A DNA stretch of 64,000 nucleotides from the NCBI RefSeq assembly GCF_003596405.1, contig NZ_QYUR01000002.1, positions 1,938,501 through 2,002,500 of the forward strand, in the 5' to 3' direction. The position numbers and the translations under genes were made by a program. Each line of letters starts with the position of its first letter. Positions within the stretch are counted from its first letter, which is position 1. Below are positions 8,462 to 16,835 of this stretch, piece by piece. The DNA is from Pseudomonas cavernicola. Its GTDB lineage: Bacteria > Pseudomonadota > Gammaproteobacteria > Pseudomonadales > Pseudomonadaceae. Below the pieces are notes generated by a model. That model did not search any database, was not told the DNA's origin, and saw only the letters and a program-made list of their open reading frames with translations.

Positions 8462-9445
8462 ATGGATACCAACATGGGTCACGTCGTTGCAGCTGTGGTT
8501 TACGCCAAAGGCAAGAAAGTCACCGATATCGCTCTCGACGAAGGCATCAGCTGGGCCACGAAACCCGGCCACTTCGTCTGGATTGGCCTGCATGACCCCG
8601 CGAAAGAAGAACTGCTCAACCTGCAAAAGCAGTTCAACCTGCACGCACTGGCCATCGACGACGCGCTGACACAGCACACTCGACCCAAGCTGGAAACCTT
8701 CGGCGATGCGCTGTTTATGGTGGTCTACTCGCCCATCGTCACAGACGGCGAGTTGCAGTTCATCGAAACCCAACTATTTGCCGGCGAGGGTTACGTCATC
8801 AGCGCTCGCTACGGAGAATCGCCCTCCTACGCCCGCGTACGCCAACGCTGCGAAGCCCAGCCGCTGATGCTCGAGCACGGTGAAGACTTCGTGCTGTATG
8901 CGCTGCTCAGCTTCGTTATCGAGAACTACCGGCCGCTGATGGAAAAAATCAACGATGAACTGGAAGAGCTCGAGCAGAAAGTCCTGAATAATCCGCTCAC
9001 CCAGGTCGATGTCGAGCAGATCCAAGGCATGCGCCGCAACTTGCTGCGGATACGTCGCTACATCGCACCCATGCTGGAGATTTGCCAGGAGTTGCAACAG
9101 CTGGACTTCCCCTTTATCGACAAACATATGCGGCCGTACTTCCGTGACATCTCGATCCACGTCAAGCGCGTGCTGGAAGACCTCACCGGGCTGCGCGAAA
9201 TGGCCGACCACGCGATCGAGGTCGGCCTGCTGGTGGAGTCATCCCGGCAAAGCGTCGTGCAGCGCAAGTTCGCCGCCTGGGCCGCAATCCTTGCCTTCCC
9301 CACGGCTATCGCGGGGATTTACGGAATGAACTTCAACAATATGCCGGAGCTGACCTGGCATTACGGCTACTACGGCATACTCGGCATCATCGTGGTTGGT
9401 TGTGGTGGTTTGTTTGCCAACTTCAAAAGAATGGGCTGGCTGTAG
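8462..9445 (+). CDS. corA: CorA-type magnesium/cobalt transporter
   Basis: Pentameric inner-membrane divalent-cation channel. 327 residues: a long cytoplasmic alpha/beta domain with helical stalk (IEQLE-like heptads 150-260) and two C-terminal transmembrane helices. The family signature GMN (Gly288-Met-Asn) is followed by NMPEL in the periplasmic loop. The ATG at 8462 sits very close to GGAG (8455-8458). An in-frame ATG at 8474 (MGHVV) matches the usual family start better but is 15 bases from the same site, so the start is uncertain by four codons. The basic C-terminal tail (FKRMGWL) is typical. Confidence 0.92.
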   Translation: MDTNMGHVVAAVVYAKGKKVTDIALDEGISWATKPGHFVWIGLHDPAKEELLNLQKQFNLHALAIDDALTQHTRPKLETFGDALFMVVYSPIVTDGELQFIETQLFAGEGYVISARYGESPSYARVRQRCEAQPLMLEHGEDFVLYALLSFVIENYRPLMEKINDELEELEQKVLNNPLTQVDVEQIQGMRRNLLRIRRYIAPMLEICQELQQLDFPFIDKHMRPYFRDISIHVKRVLEDLTGLREMADHAIEVGLLVESSRQSVVQRKFAAWAAILAFPTAIAGIYGMNFNNMPELTWHYGYYGILGIIVVGCGGLFANFKRMGWL

Positions 9446-9461
9446 CCCTGCGCCTAAATAG

Positions 9462-9686
9462 AAAAGCCCGGCGGCTAGCCGCAATGCTGTTCACTTAAGC
9501 ATACGTCTTCGCCTTTTATCCCCTCGCCCCTCTGGGGAGAGGGTTAGGGAGAGGGGTGCATGCCAGATGAATTCACTTTTGCCCGCTATTTACCCTCTCC
9601 CCCAGCCCCTCTCCCGTAAACGGGAGAGGGGCGCCCAGGCGCACATCGCTTAAGTGAACAGCATTGCGGCGGCTAGCAGGGCTTTT
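9462..9686. terminator. Bidirectional terminator split by a MITE
   Basis: aaaagccc (9462-9469) and gggctttt (9679-9686) are the two arms of one terminator between the convergent corA and amidotransferase genes. Removing the inserted element and one copy of its target duplication restores aaaagccc-ggcggctagca-gggctttt, a normal hairpin. In its present form the arms are about 210 bases apart. Confidence 0.75.
9480..9668. mobile_element. 189-bp MITE with 21-bp perfect inverted ends and 9-bp target duplication
   Basis: The terminal repeats begin cgcaatgctgttcacttaag (9480 on the left, inverted at 9648-9668) and are identical over 21 bases. The flanking direct repeat gcggctagc occurs at 9471-9479 and 9669-9677. 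The interior holds further palindromic text built on ctctccc/gggagag. There is no open frame, so it is non-autonomous. A 9-bp duplication occurs for example in the IS4/IS50 group, but the parent element is unknown. Confidence 0.85.
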
Positions 9687-9707
9687 GGGTGCAGAACGGC
9701 AGGCGGC

Positions 9708-10436
9708 TCAAGCCGACTCAGCAGTCCGATTCTGCGCAACGAAGCGCATCATCCATTCCGCCACCGTGGCGCCCTGGTGGTCGTGCTGCAGGCTGGCGAT
9801 ACCTTGCTGGTAAACCTGCTCACCCAGGTGCTGCTGACGAATCTCCAACAATGCCTTGGAGTAGTCATGGATGAACTCCGGATGGCCCTGGAAGCACAGC
9901 ACCTGATCATCGATGCAGTAGGCCGCAATCGGGCAGAACTCACTGGAAGCAATCACCGTCGCGTTTTCCGGCAGCACCGTGACCTGATCCTGATGGCTGA
10001 TCAGCATGGTCAGCTCGTCCATCACCGGGCTCATCCAGGCCGGCTGTTCCGCCACCTGGTAGCGATGGGTGCCAACTCCCCAGCCCTGGTGCGAGCGCTC
10101 ACTTTTACCACCGAGCAACAGCGCCAGCAGTTGATGGCCGAAGCAGATGCCGAGCAATTTATCGCCGCGCTCGTAACGCTCCAGCAGGTAGGTCTTGAGC
10201 GTTTGGATCCAAGGGTCAGTACCGAAGGAGTCGGCCTTGCTGCCGGTCACCAGGTAGGCGTCATAACGCTCGTCATCTGGGGGGTAATTGCCTTGCACCA
10301 CGTTGTACACAGTGGCAGTGGCCGCTATCGGCTGCTGAGCAAACAGCTGCTCGAACATCCGCCCGTAGCCTTGGTACTGGTCAACCAGTTCCGGGCGGAG
10401 AAAGTCTGTTTCCAGAATGCAGATACGTAGCGGCAT
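9708..10436 (-). CDS. Class I glutamine amidotransferase-like protein
   Basis: 242 residues with the GATase1 triad: nucleophile Cys98 in GICFGH, and His185/Glu187 in QGHPEF. Such stand-alone proteins release ammonia from glutamine or hydrolyse gamma-glutamyl bonds (GuaA-like and PuuD-like subfamilies); the acceptor cannot be read from sequence. The start has AGGA nine bases upstream. No synthetase partner is adjacent. A second, divergent GATase is at 22248-22955. Confidence 0.85.
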   Translation of the reverse strand: MPLRICILETDFLRPELVDQYQGYGRMFEQLFAQQPIAATATVYNVVQGNYPPDDERYDAYLVTGSKADSFGTDPWIQTLKTYLLERYERGDKLLGICFGHQLLALLLGGKSERSHQGWGVGTHRYQVAEQPAWMSPVMDELTMLISHQDQVTVLPENATVIASSEFCPIAAYCIDDQVLCFQGHPEFIHDYSKALLEIRQQHLGEQVYQQGIASLQHDHQGATVAEWMMRFVAQNRTAESA

Positions 10437-10766
10437 TAGCGATTTCCTGAAGCGATGAAGGTGAAAGCTCTGTGTTTGTTTTTTTTAACACATCGATCGA
10501 AGCAAAGAAATAACCGGGTGCTCTTCCCACAGGGCGCCAGGGTTGGCTCGGTGGGAGCTGCGGCGCGCCCGAAGTCTTTGCGCGGATGAGCGCACGCTCC
10601 GTCACAGCCCCCCGACGCCCTCCAGCGCCAGCAACGCGCAGCCACGTCCCGCCCTCATCACTGCGCTCGATAGTCACCATAAAGGCCTTTCACTTCTGCA
10701 CCTGGGGTGCGCTCGGCAATCATGCAGCCATCGGGTCAAGCCCATCAGCCACATGAGGAACGCATA
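10437..10766. other. Intergenic region between divergent genes
   Basis: 330 bases between the leftward amidotransferase and the rightward small secreted protein. It should contain promoters for both, but I could not pick out convincing -35/-10 pairs. No gene seen. Confidence 0.4.
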
Positions 10767-10904
10767 ATGAACAAGTTTGCCGCTATCGCCAGCCTGATTG
10801 CCGCCTCCGCGTTTGTCAGCCACGCCAACGCTGAAATCTATCGCAGTGCCGACAAGACTCCCGCTCCCGAACTTAAAGCCGAGAAAAGCCTAGCCGCGAA
10901 ATAA
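10767..10904 (+). CDS. Tiny exported protein, unknown function
   Basis: 45 residues: a textbook signal peptide (MNKFAAIASLIAASAFVSHA, cleavage after the AxA near residue 22) and a mature part of only about 23 charged residues. ATG 10767 follows TGAGGAA at proper spacing. It is the first of four very small rightward genes (to 11862). No family recognised. Confidence 0.55.
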   Translation: MNKFAAIASLIAASAFVSHANAEIYRSADKTPAPELKAEKSLAAK

Positions 10905-10954
10905 CCACCTGCGCGCCGCGGCAACGCGGCGCACGAGCACATAGGAGAGCCGTA

Positions 10955-11161
10955 ATGAATAGCGCACGAACCGAGTCAGGCAAAAACGTTTACGGCATCA
11001 CCTACGCCACCTTTGATGACAACGGGCTGCACTTCGAGTCGGAACTGGCCATTCAGTTGCACGATGGCCCTCTGGTGACCCTGAAGATGCCGACACAGCT
11101 GAGCGAGCGACAGGCGATTAGCCAACTGGTCTGTGGCCAGGCGGCGGGTTGCAGTCGCTGA
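10955..11161 (+). CDS. Small soluble protein, unknown function
   Basis: 68 residues without a signal or membrane segment; alternating beta-like pattern. The start has TAGGAGAG eight bases upstream. Two cysteines near the C terminus (CGQAAGC). 50 bases downstream of the tiny exported protein, so possibly cotranscribed. No family recognised. Confidence 0.55.
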   Translation: MNSARTESGKNVYGITYATFDDNGLHFESELAIQLHDGPLVTLKMPTQLSERQAISQLVCGQAAGCSR

Positions 11162-11370
11162 GCGTTATCCGTGCCGCCAAGCCGACTGCCTTGAAAACCC
11201 TCTTTCCGAGTGTTTTTTGATCCGTAGATCGAGGTGCTGGTCGAGGCGTTATTTCGCATTTAAGCGCGGCGAATATCATCGATAAAATAGATTATTAATG
11301 CGAAAAATATCCGCTTTTTAATCGATTAGTTATCAACGAAGCTTCACCCACGCACTCTCGGAGCAAGGCC

Positions 11371-11562
11371 ATGAGTATCACCATCAAGTACGCCCGCAAT
11401 GGCGCCTTGGCAGGCATTGGCCTGTATCTGATCTGCGCCATCACGCTGCTGACCCTGAGCATCAGCTATGAGAAAGCCCAGGCCAAGGCCGTTAGAAACG
11501 ACTTATCCGTCTCGCTCTTCAGCCGCATAAGCCAAGCGCTGCCCGTGCTGTTCCACAGCTGA
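11371..11562 (+). CDS. Small single-pass membrane protein, unknown function
   Basis: 63 residues with one strong hydrophobic helix (about 10-32) and a basic tail, so probably membrane anchored. Start preceded by CGGAGCAAGG. The upstream 200 bases are AT-rich and may hold its promoter. No family recognised. Confidence 0.5.
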   Translation: MSITIKYARNGALAGIGLYLICAITLLTLSISYEKAQAKAVRNDLSVSLFSRISQALPVLFHS

Positions 11563-11622
11563 AATAACCCGCCGCAAAGCACGGCGAAATCCTCAAAGAT
11601 CTGCCAGAGGCCCAGGGACACC

Positions 11623-11862
11623 ATGAAGTTGCAAAAGAGAAACCTGCTGATCCTTGCCGCACTGGCCGTGATGACCAATGGCTTTTCATTGTTCGGTATC
11701 GGGCAGGCCTCAGTAGGCTCCGTTGCCAGAACGATAGAGTGCAATCACTCGATCGCACGCAACCTGGAACTTAAGGAAACCCTGCAAAGAATTGCCGGCA
11801 ACCCACCCGCCAAGCGGGATATGGCCTTCGCTGGCCAATTCATTCTCGAGTGTTTCAGCTAG
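11623..11862 (+). CDS. Small exported or membrane-anchored protein, unknown function
   Basis: 79 residues beginning MKLQKRNLLILAALAVMTNG, which reads as a signal peptide or anchor, followed by a polar region with two cysteines (Cys40 and the one near the end) that could form a disulfide. The ribosome site (AGGGACACC) is moderate. No family recognised. Confidence 0.5.
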   Translation: MKLQKRNLLILAALAVMTNGFSLFGIGQASVGSVARTIECNHSIARNLELKETLQRIAGNPPAKRDMAFAGQFILECFS

Positions 11863-11953
11863 CTCAGCATTAACGTCGGTGCAGCAACCAGCCCTCCTCC
11901 CGAGCCGTCACCCTCCTGGGCAAAAGCACTAGCCTTCAAAGACATGCCCGATA

Positions 11954-11985
11954 AAAAAACCGGCTCTTGCAGGAGCCGGTTTCTT
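11954..11985 (-). terminator. Terminator of the FadB-like/thiolase operon
   Basis: accggctcttgcaggagccggt forms an eight-pair stem; on the minus strand it is followed by a run of seven T. It lies 60 bases beyond the FadB-like stop. Confidence 0.85.
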
Positions 11986-12044
11986 GATAATCCTGAGCCA
12001 GTTTCCCAACTGCCTCAGGTCCGTTCGCCGGGTCGTTCAACCCA

Positions 12045-14189
12045 TCAAAACCTTTGCCCCTTGGCGGCTTTTTCCAGCAACAGCGCCGGCGGCTCGAAGC
12101 GCTCGCCATACTGCTCGGCCAAGTACTGTGCCCGGGCGACGAAATCCTGCAAGCCATATTGGTTGATGAACTGCAGTGCCCCGCCGGTCCAGGCGGCAAA
12201 GCCGATGCCGAAGACCGAGCCGATGTTGGCGTCAGCGGTCGAAAGCAGTACGCCCTCTTCCACGCAACGCACGGTTTCGATGGCCTGGATGAACAAGATG
12301 CGGTCGCGCACGTCTTCCTGGGAGATTTGTGCGTCAGGCTTCTCGAAACGGGCTTTCAGCTCAGGCCACAGCTGTTTCTTGCCGTTCGCCGGGTAATCGT
12401 AGAAGCCGCCATTGGCCGCTTTTCCTGGGCGTTTGAACTCATTGACCATCAGGTCGATGACCGCGAATGCCGGGTGCTGCGCGATGGCTTTACCTTCCGC
12501 TTGCAAGTCCTTGATGGTCTGAGCGCGGATGTGAGTCATCAGGCTCATGGAGACTTCATCGGAGATCGCCAGCGGGCCGACCGGCATGCCGGCTTTGCGC
12601 GCTTCGGTTTCGATCATCGCCGCATTCACACCCTCGCCGAGCATGGCCACACCTTCGTTGGTGAAGGTGCCAAACACGCGTGAGGTGAAGAAGCCACGGC
12701 TGTCGGTCACGACGATCGGTGTCTTCTGGATCTGCAACACGTAGTCGAAGCCACGCGCCAGGGTTTCGTCGCTGGTGTGCTCGCCCTTGATAATTTCCAC
12801 CAGCGGCATTTTGTCCACCGGGCTAAAGAAGTGCAGGCCGATGAACTTGTCCTGCTTCTGCACCGCCTTGGCCAGGCCGCTGATCGGCAAGGTCGAGGTG
12901 TTGGAAGCGATCACCGCATCGCTCAGCGCATTACGCTCGGCAGCGGCGGTGACCTTGGCTTTCAGTTCGCGGTCTTCGAACACCGCTTCGATGATCAGAT
13001 CGCAACCTGCGAAGTCCGCGTCGTTGTCCGTAGCCTTGATCCGCGCGAGGATGCCGTCACGCTTCTCGGCGCTCATCTGGCCACGGGCAACTTTCTGCTC
13101 CAGCAACTTAACGGAGTAACTTTTGCCCTTCTCGGCCGCTTCCACGGAGAGGTCTTTCAGCACTACGTCGATACCGGCAAGCGCCGAAACGTAGGCGATA
13201 CCCGCGCCCATCATGCCGGCGCCGAGCACACCGACTTTCTGGGTGACATGGGGCGCCGGGCCTTTCGGACGCGAGCCGCCGGCGTTGATTTCATTGAGCT
13301 GGAACCAGAAGGTGCCAATCATGTTCTTCGCCACCTGTTCGGTGGTCAGCTCGGTGAAGTAACGCGCTTCGATGATTTGTGCGGTGTCGAAGTCGACCTG
13401 GGCGCCTTCCACAGCCGCGCACATGATCTTCTCCGGCGCTGGGAAGCAGCCTTTGGTCTTGTCGCGCAACACGGACGGAGCGATGGCGAGCATCTGTGCC
13501 ACGTTCGGGCTGGACGGTGTACCACCGGGGATCTTGTAACCTTTGACATCCCACGGTTGCACGGCCGCTGGGTTGGCGGCGATCCAGGCGCGGGCCTTGG
13601 CCAGCATCTCGTCCGCGTTAGCGGCGATGTCGTGAATCAGCCCGGCTTTCAGTGCATCCTGCGGGCGGACTTTTTTGCCTTCTAACAGGTATGGGAATGC
13701 CTTCTCCAAGCCAAGGATGCGCACCATCCGCACCACACCGCCGCCACCTGGCAACAGGCCCAAGGTAACTTCCGGCAGGCCGAGTTGCACGCTGCTGCTG
13801 TCCAGGGCGATGCGGTGATGGCACGCCAGGCAAATTTCCCAGCCGCCGCCGAGAGCCGCACCATTGATGGCTGCGACTACAGGCTTGCCGAGGCTTTCCA
13901 GACGGCGCAGTTGGCCTTTGATGCGCAGAATCATCTGGTAGAAATCGTTGGCGTCGGCTTTTCTGACCTTAATCAACTCATTCAAATCGCCGCCGGCGAA
14001 GAAGGTTTTCTTCGCCGAAGTGATGATTACACCAGCGATAGAGTCCTTCTCGGCTTCCAGGCGCGCAACGGTTTTGCCCATGGCCTCGCGGTAGACCGCG
14101 TTCATGGTGTTGGCATTCTGGCCGGGCATGTCGATGGTCAGGACGACGATATTGTCCTGGCCTTTTTCGTAACGGATGGCGTCAGTCAT
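12045..14189 (-). CDS. Multifunctional enoyl-CoA hydratase / 3-hydroxyacyl-CoA dehydrogenase (FadB/FadJ-like)
   Basis: 714 residues, the size of a fatty-acid oxidation alpha subunit. The N-terminal crotonase domain has oxyanion-hole segments (FFAGGDLNELI, GAALGGGWE) and the two catalytic glutamates Glu118 and Glu140. From about residue 325 the NAD-binding Rossmann domain begins with VGVLGAGMMGAGIA, followed by the dehydrogenase segment GLHFFSPVDKMPLVEII with its catalytic His. It hydrates enoyl-CoA and oxidises the 3-hydroxyacyl-CoA. The thiolase that completes the cycle starts 15 bases upstream, so they form one operon. This is a FadB paralogue, not obviously the main FadBA pair. Confidence 0.92.
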   Translation of the reverse strand: MTDAIRYEKGQDNIVVLTIDMPGQNANTMNAVYREAMGKTVARLEAEKDSIAGVIITSAKKTFFAGGDLNELIKVRKADANDFYQMILRIKGQLRRLESLGKPVVAAINGAALGGGWEICLACHHRIALDSSSVQLGLPEVTLGLLPGGGGVVRMVRILGLEKAFPYLLEGKKVRPQDALKAGLIHDIAANADEMLAKARAWIAANPAAVQPWDVKGYKIPGGTPSSPNVAQMLAIAPSVLRDKTKGCFPAPEKIMCAAVEGAQVDFDTAQIIEARYFTELTTEQVAKNMIGTFWFQLNEINAGGSRPKGPAPHVTQKVGVLGAGMMGAGIAYVSALAGIDVVLKDLSVEAAEKGKSYSVKLLEQKVARGQMSAEKRDGILARIKATDNDADFAGCDLIIEAVFEDRELKAKVTAAAERNALSDAVIASNTSTLPISGLAKAVQKQDKFIGLHFFSPVDKMPLVEIIKGEHTSDETLARGFDYVLQIQKTPIVVTDSRGFFTSRVFGTFTNEGVAMLGEGVNAAMIETEARKAGMPVGPLAISDEVSMSLMTHIRAQTIKDLQAEGKAIAQHPAFAVIDLMVNEFKRPGKAANGGFYDYPANGKKQLWPELKARFEKPDAQISQEDVRDRILFIQAIETVRCVEEGVLLSTADANIGSVFGIGFAAWTGGALQFINQYGLQDFVARAQYLAEQYGERFEPPALLLEKAAKGQRF

Positions 14190-14204
14190 TGTTGTTCTCC
14201 CGAC

Positions 14205-15410
14205 TCAAACTCTTTCAATAATCGTGGCAATACCCATACCGCCGCCAACGCACAGCGTGGCGAGGCCATAGCGCAGGTTGCGCTTCTCCAGTTCATCGAG
14301 CAGGGTGCCGACGATGGCGCAGCCGGTGGCGCCGAGTGGGTGGCCCATGGCGATGGAGCCGCCGTTGACGTTGACCTTGTCTTCCGACACACCCATATCC
14401 TTCATGAACTTCATCACCACCGAGGCGAAGGCTTCGTTCACTTCGAACAGGTCGATGTCGTTCACGCTCAGCCCAGCTTTTGCCAGCACCTTACGGGTGG
14501 CCGGCGCTGGGCCGGTGAGCATGATGGTTGGGTCGGTACTGGTGACTGCCGTGGCGACAATCCGCGCGCGCGGCTTGAGGCCCAGCTCCTTACCTTTGGC
14601 CGCGGAGCCTATCAGCATGGCCGCGGCGCCATCGACGATGCCCGAGCTGTTGCCTGGGGTATGCACATGATTGATGCGCTCGACATGGCTGTACTGGCGG
14701 ATGGCAGTCGCGTCGAAGCCCATCTGGCCCATCATCTCGAAACTTGGCTTGAGCGAGCCCAAACCTTCGAGGGTCGAGTCGCCACGAATGAATTCGTCGT
14801 GGTCGAGCAGGACGACACCGTTCTGGTCGGTGACCGGGATTAGCGACTTCTTGAACGAGCCGTCGGCGCTTGCGCGGGCGGCTTTCTGCTGCGAGCGCAA
14901 GGCGAAGGAGTCGACGTCGGTGCGGCTAAAGCCTTCGAGGGTGGCAATCAGATCGGCGCCAATACCCTGCGGGACGAAGTTGCTGCTGATGTTGGTTTCC
15001 GGGTCCATGACCCAGGCGCCGCCGTCGGAGCCCATCGGCACACGGGACATGGACTCAACGCCACCGACCACTACCAGGTCTTCGAAACCGGAACGGATTT
15101 TCATCGCTCCGAGGTTGATCGCTTCCAGGCCTGAGGCGCAGAAACGGTTGACCTGCAGGCCGGAAACGCTCACGTCCCACTTAGCCACCATCGGCGCGGT
15201 TTTGGCGATGTCGGCGCCTTGATCACCCACTGGGGTTACGCAGCCGAGGACAATGTCATCGACCTGGCTGGTATCGAGCTTGTTACGCTCTTCCAGGGCC
15301 TTGAGCAGGCCAGCGATCAAGTTGACGGGTTTGACGCTGTGCAGCGCGCCATCCTTCTTGCCTTTGCCGCGGGGTGTGCGCACCGCGTCGAAAATGAATG
15401 CTTCGGTCAT
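14205..15410 (-). CDS. Acetyl-CoA C-acyltransferase (thiolase)
   Basis: 401-residue thiolase that cleaves 3-ketoacyl-CoA with CoA (or condenses acetyl-CoA). Catalytic residues are visible: acyl-accepting Cys91 in [10 protein letters not shown], His357 in GHPLGATG and Cys387 in CVGGGMG. The start has GGAGG/AGAGGA upstream. First gene of the operon with the FadB-like enzyme. An inverted repeat at 15554-15592 lies about 150 bases upstream and could be an operator. Confidence 0.93.
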   Translation of the reverse strand: MTEAFIFDAVRTPRGKGKKDGALHSVKPVNLIAGLLKALEERNKLDTSQVDDIVLGCVTPVGDQGADIAKTAPMVAKWDVSVSGLQVNRFCASGLEAINLGAMKIRSGFEDLVVVGGVESMSRVPMGSDGGAWVMDPETNISSNFVPQGIGADLIATLEGFSRTDVDSFALRSQQKAARASADGSFKKSLIPVTDQNGVVLLDHDEFIRGDSTLEGLGSLKPSFEMMGQMGFDATAIRQYSHVERINHVHTPGNSSGIVDGAAAMLIGSAAKGKELGLKPRARIVATAVTSTDPTIMLTGPAPATRKVLAKAGLSVNDIDLFEVNEAFASVVMKFMKDMGVSEDKVNVNGGSIAMGHPLGATGCAIVGTLLDELEKRNLRYGLATLCVGGGMGIATIIERV

Positions 15411-15873
15411 GGCGTCCTCTGACCTCCGGTTAGGAGGGATAGGTAGCGGCGTAAACCTCAGGTTGCACGTCAGCGAACCTGAAATCGCCTGTTCTTGTTT
15501 GGCCGCTACACCTTAACGTTAGGGGTGACACGCTCAATGACCGAAATGCTCAGGGCTATTGACCGCTCTGCTCAGACGAACGGTCAATAGCCGCCCGGCC
15601 ATTGGCCACCATGGAGGAAATGTGTCTGGCGCAAGGGTTGCCGAAGGATTGTGTGTTGATGGGCATAACTGAGTGCTACTAGCAGCAAGTTGCTTGATAC
15701 CAAGTCATCTAAGCGAAGAGTGATGCGGCCCCTAGAGTTGAAAGGGCTAGGTGTCGTTGCCGGGTTTTGCCGGAACGATTTTCGAGTCCACGCCTCGGCG
15801 TGACGCGGCCACCCGACAAGCCTTTAGAGCGGGTACTCGGCGCCACACCAACAAGAACAAAAGGCAGAAGGCC
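15411..15873. other. Upstream region of the thiolase operon
   Basis: About 460 bases between the leftward thiolase and the putative tiny membrane protein at 15874. Contains a perfect 12-base inverted repeat (15554-15565 and 15581-15592), listed separately. No gene seen. Confidence 0.45.
15554..15592. promoter_or_regulatory. Perfect 12-bp dyad, candidate operator or hairpin
   Basis: ggctattgaccg and cggtcaatagcc are exact inverted repeats separated by 15 bases. Position about 145-180 bases before the thiolase start would suit an operator; no T tract follows, so a terminator is less likely. The regulator is unknown. Confidence 0.45.
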
Positions 15874-15969
15874 ATGTTTAAACAGCCAAAAATCCGGCAA
15901 GCCAGCTTGATTGTGTTTGCCACCACGGTGATTTTGATTCTTCCCAACCTAACGCGTCTGATCAGTTGA
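15874..15969 (+). CDS. Very small membrane peptide (31 aa), tentative
   Basis: MFKQPKIRQASLIVFATTV begins a 31-residue frame: a basic N terminus then one hydrophobic helix. AGAAGGCC precedes the ATG. Small single-helix proteins like this are common in pseudomonads, but the frame is too short to be sure. Confidence 0.35.
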   Translation: MFKQPKIRQASLIVFATTVILILPNLTRLIS

Positions 15970-16473
15970 CCGTCACCCTTTCCAGTCGCTGCGCACTGCC
16001 TTTGGCAGTCAACGCAGCGCTGGCGGCTACCACGCCAACAGCAACGGCAAGCAACCGAACGACAAAAACCTCGAACACACCAACACCACCCGGCTTGCTC
16101 GGGCGAGCGACCGAGTGGTCTGTACGGTTAGTTCGTTAACTTAAATTCGGATGCCTGGAGTCGCGAGGCAAGGCGCAATGACGAGTCGTAGCAGGGCTAC
16201 GGCGAGGAATTGCAACGCTGGATCGCGACTTCAGGCGCCGAAGCTAACTAATGGAACTAGCCACACAGGCCACTAGGCGCACGGCAATCAAACCAATCGT
16301 TAAATACCGCCACCCGTATTGCCGAGGCCGGCGACGACCATTACCGGCGCCAATGGCGCAAACAACCCTGCCAGCAACACCGTCACCGTACTGCGCGCCC
16401 CCCGCACTAGCTGCCGGCCATTGGGCTCAGGCATTGTGCTAGGGTGCCATCGACATGCCCTAAGGAGACGGCT
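15970..16473. other. Intergenic region with a hairpin element
   Basis: About 500 bases before the rhodanese gene. Holds the palindromic element at 16127-16253. Hydrophobic leftward frames flank the element (see rejected items) but have no good start or family match. Confidence 0.4.
16127..16253. repeat. 127-bp imperfect palindromic element (MITE-like)
   Basis: gttagtt...cggatgcctggagtcgcga on the left matches the reverse complement of the right end (attagttagcttcggcgcctgaagtcgcga), and the centre folds as gacgagtcgtagc/gctacggcgag. The whole block could form one long cruciform. No coding capacity. Confidence 0.6.
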
Positions 16474-16833
16474 ATGCGCACCCTACTCGCAGGTTGTGTC
16501 CTGCTTTTCAGCCTGTCGGCCGCTGCCGCTGAGGTCGACCAGACCGCTGCCGTTCAGGCGCTGGCAGAGCCCAAAACGCTACTGATCGATGTACGCACAG
16601 CCGAGGAATTTGCCGAAGGCGCCCTGCCCGGCGCCAGCCGTATCGGTTATGAACAAATCGATACACAGATCGCCAGCCTTACCTCGGATAAAGACACCCC
16701 CATCGTCCTTTACTGCCGCAGCGGCCGCCGCTCGGGCATCGCCCAGGATGAGCTGAGAAAATTGGGTTATACGCATGTGATCAACGCCGGTGGTTACCAA
16801 GAGTTGAAAACCGCTTTGGCTCTTGAGGATTAA
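16474..16833 (+). CDS. Periplasmic rhodanese-like protein
   Basis: 119 residues; ATG 16474 follows AAGGAGACGGCT, a much better start than the ATG ten codons earlier. A signal peptide (residues 1-19, ending AAAAE) sends it to the periplasm. The single rhodanese domain has LLIDVRTAEEF and the active-site loop YCRSGRRSG with Cys81, suited to carrying a persulfide. PspE-like in size. Two bases separate it from the cytochrome c gene, so the two are cotranscribed and probably act in one redox or sulfur-handling step. Confidence 0.88.
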   Translation: MRTLLAGCVLLFSLSAAAAEVDQTAAVQALAEPKTLLIDVRTAEEFAEGALPGASRIGYEQIDTQIASLTSDKDTPIVLYCRSGRRSGIAQDELRKLGYTHVINAGGYQELKTALALED

Positions 16834-16835
16834 AA

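Noticed and set aside
12054..14843. Long rightward frames opposite the FadB-like and thiolase genes
   Set aside because: High-GC antisense shadows of well-supported genes; no start signals.
15967..16434. Two hydrophobic leftward frames on either side of the palindromic element (16300-16434 and 15967-16123), perhaps one gene split by it
   Set aside because: No start site with a ribosome binding sequence, no family match and no demonstrable join; kept only as a possibility.
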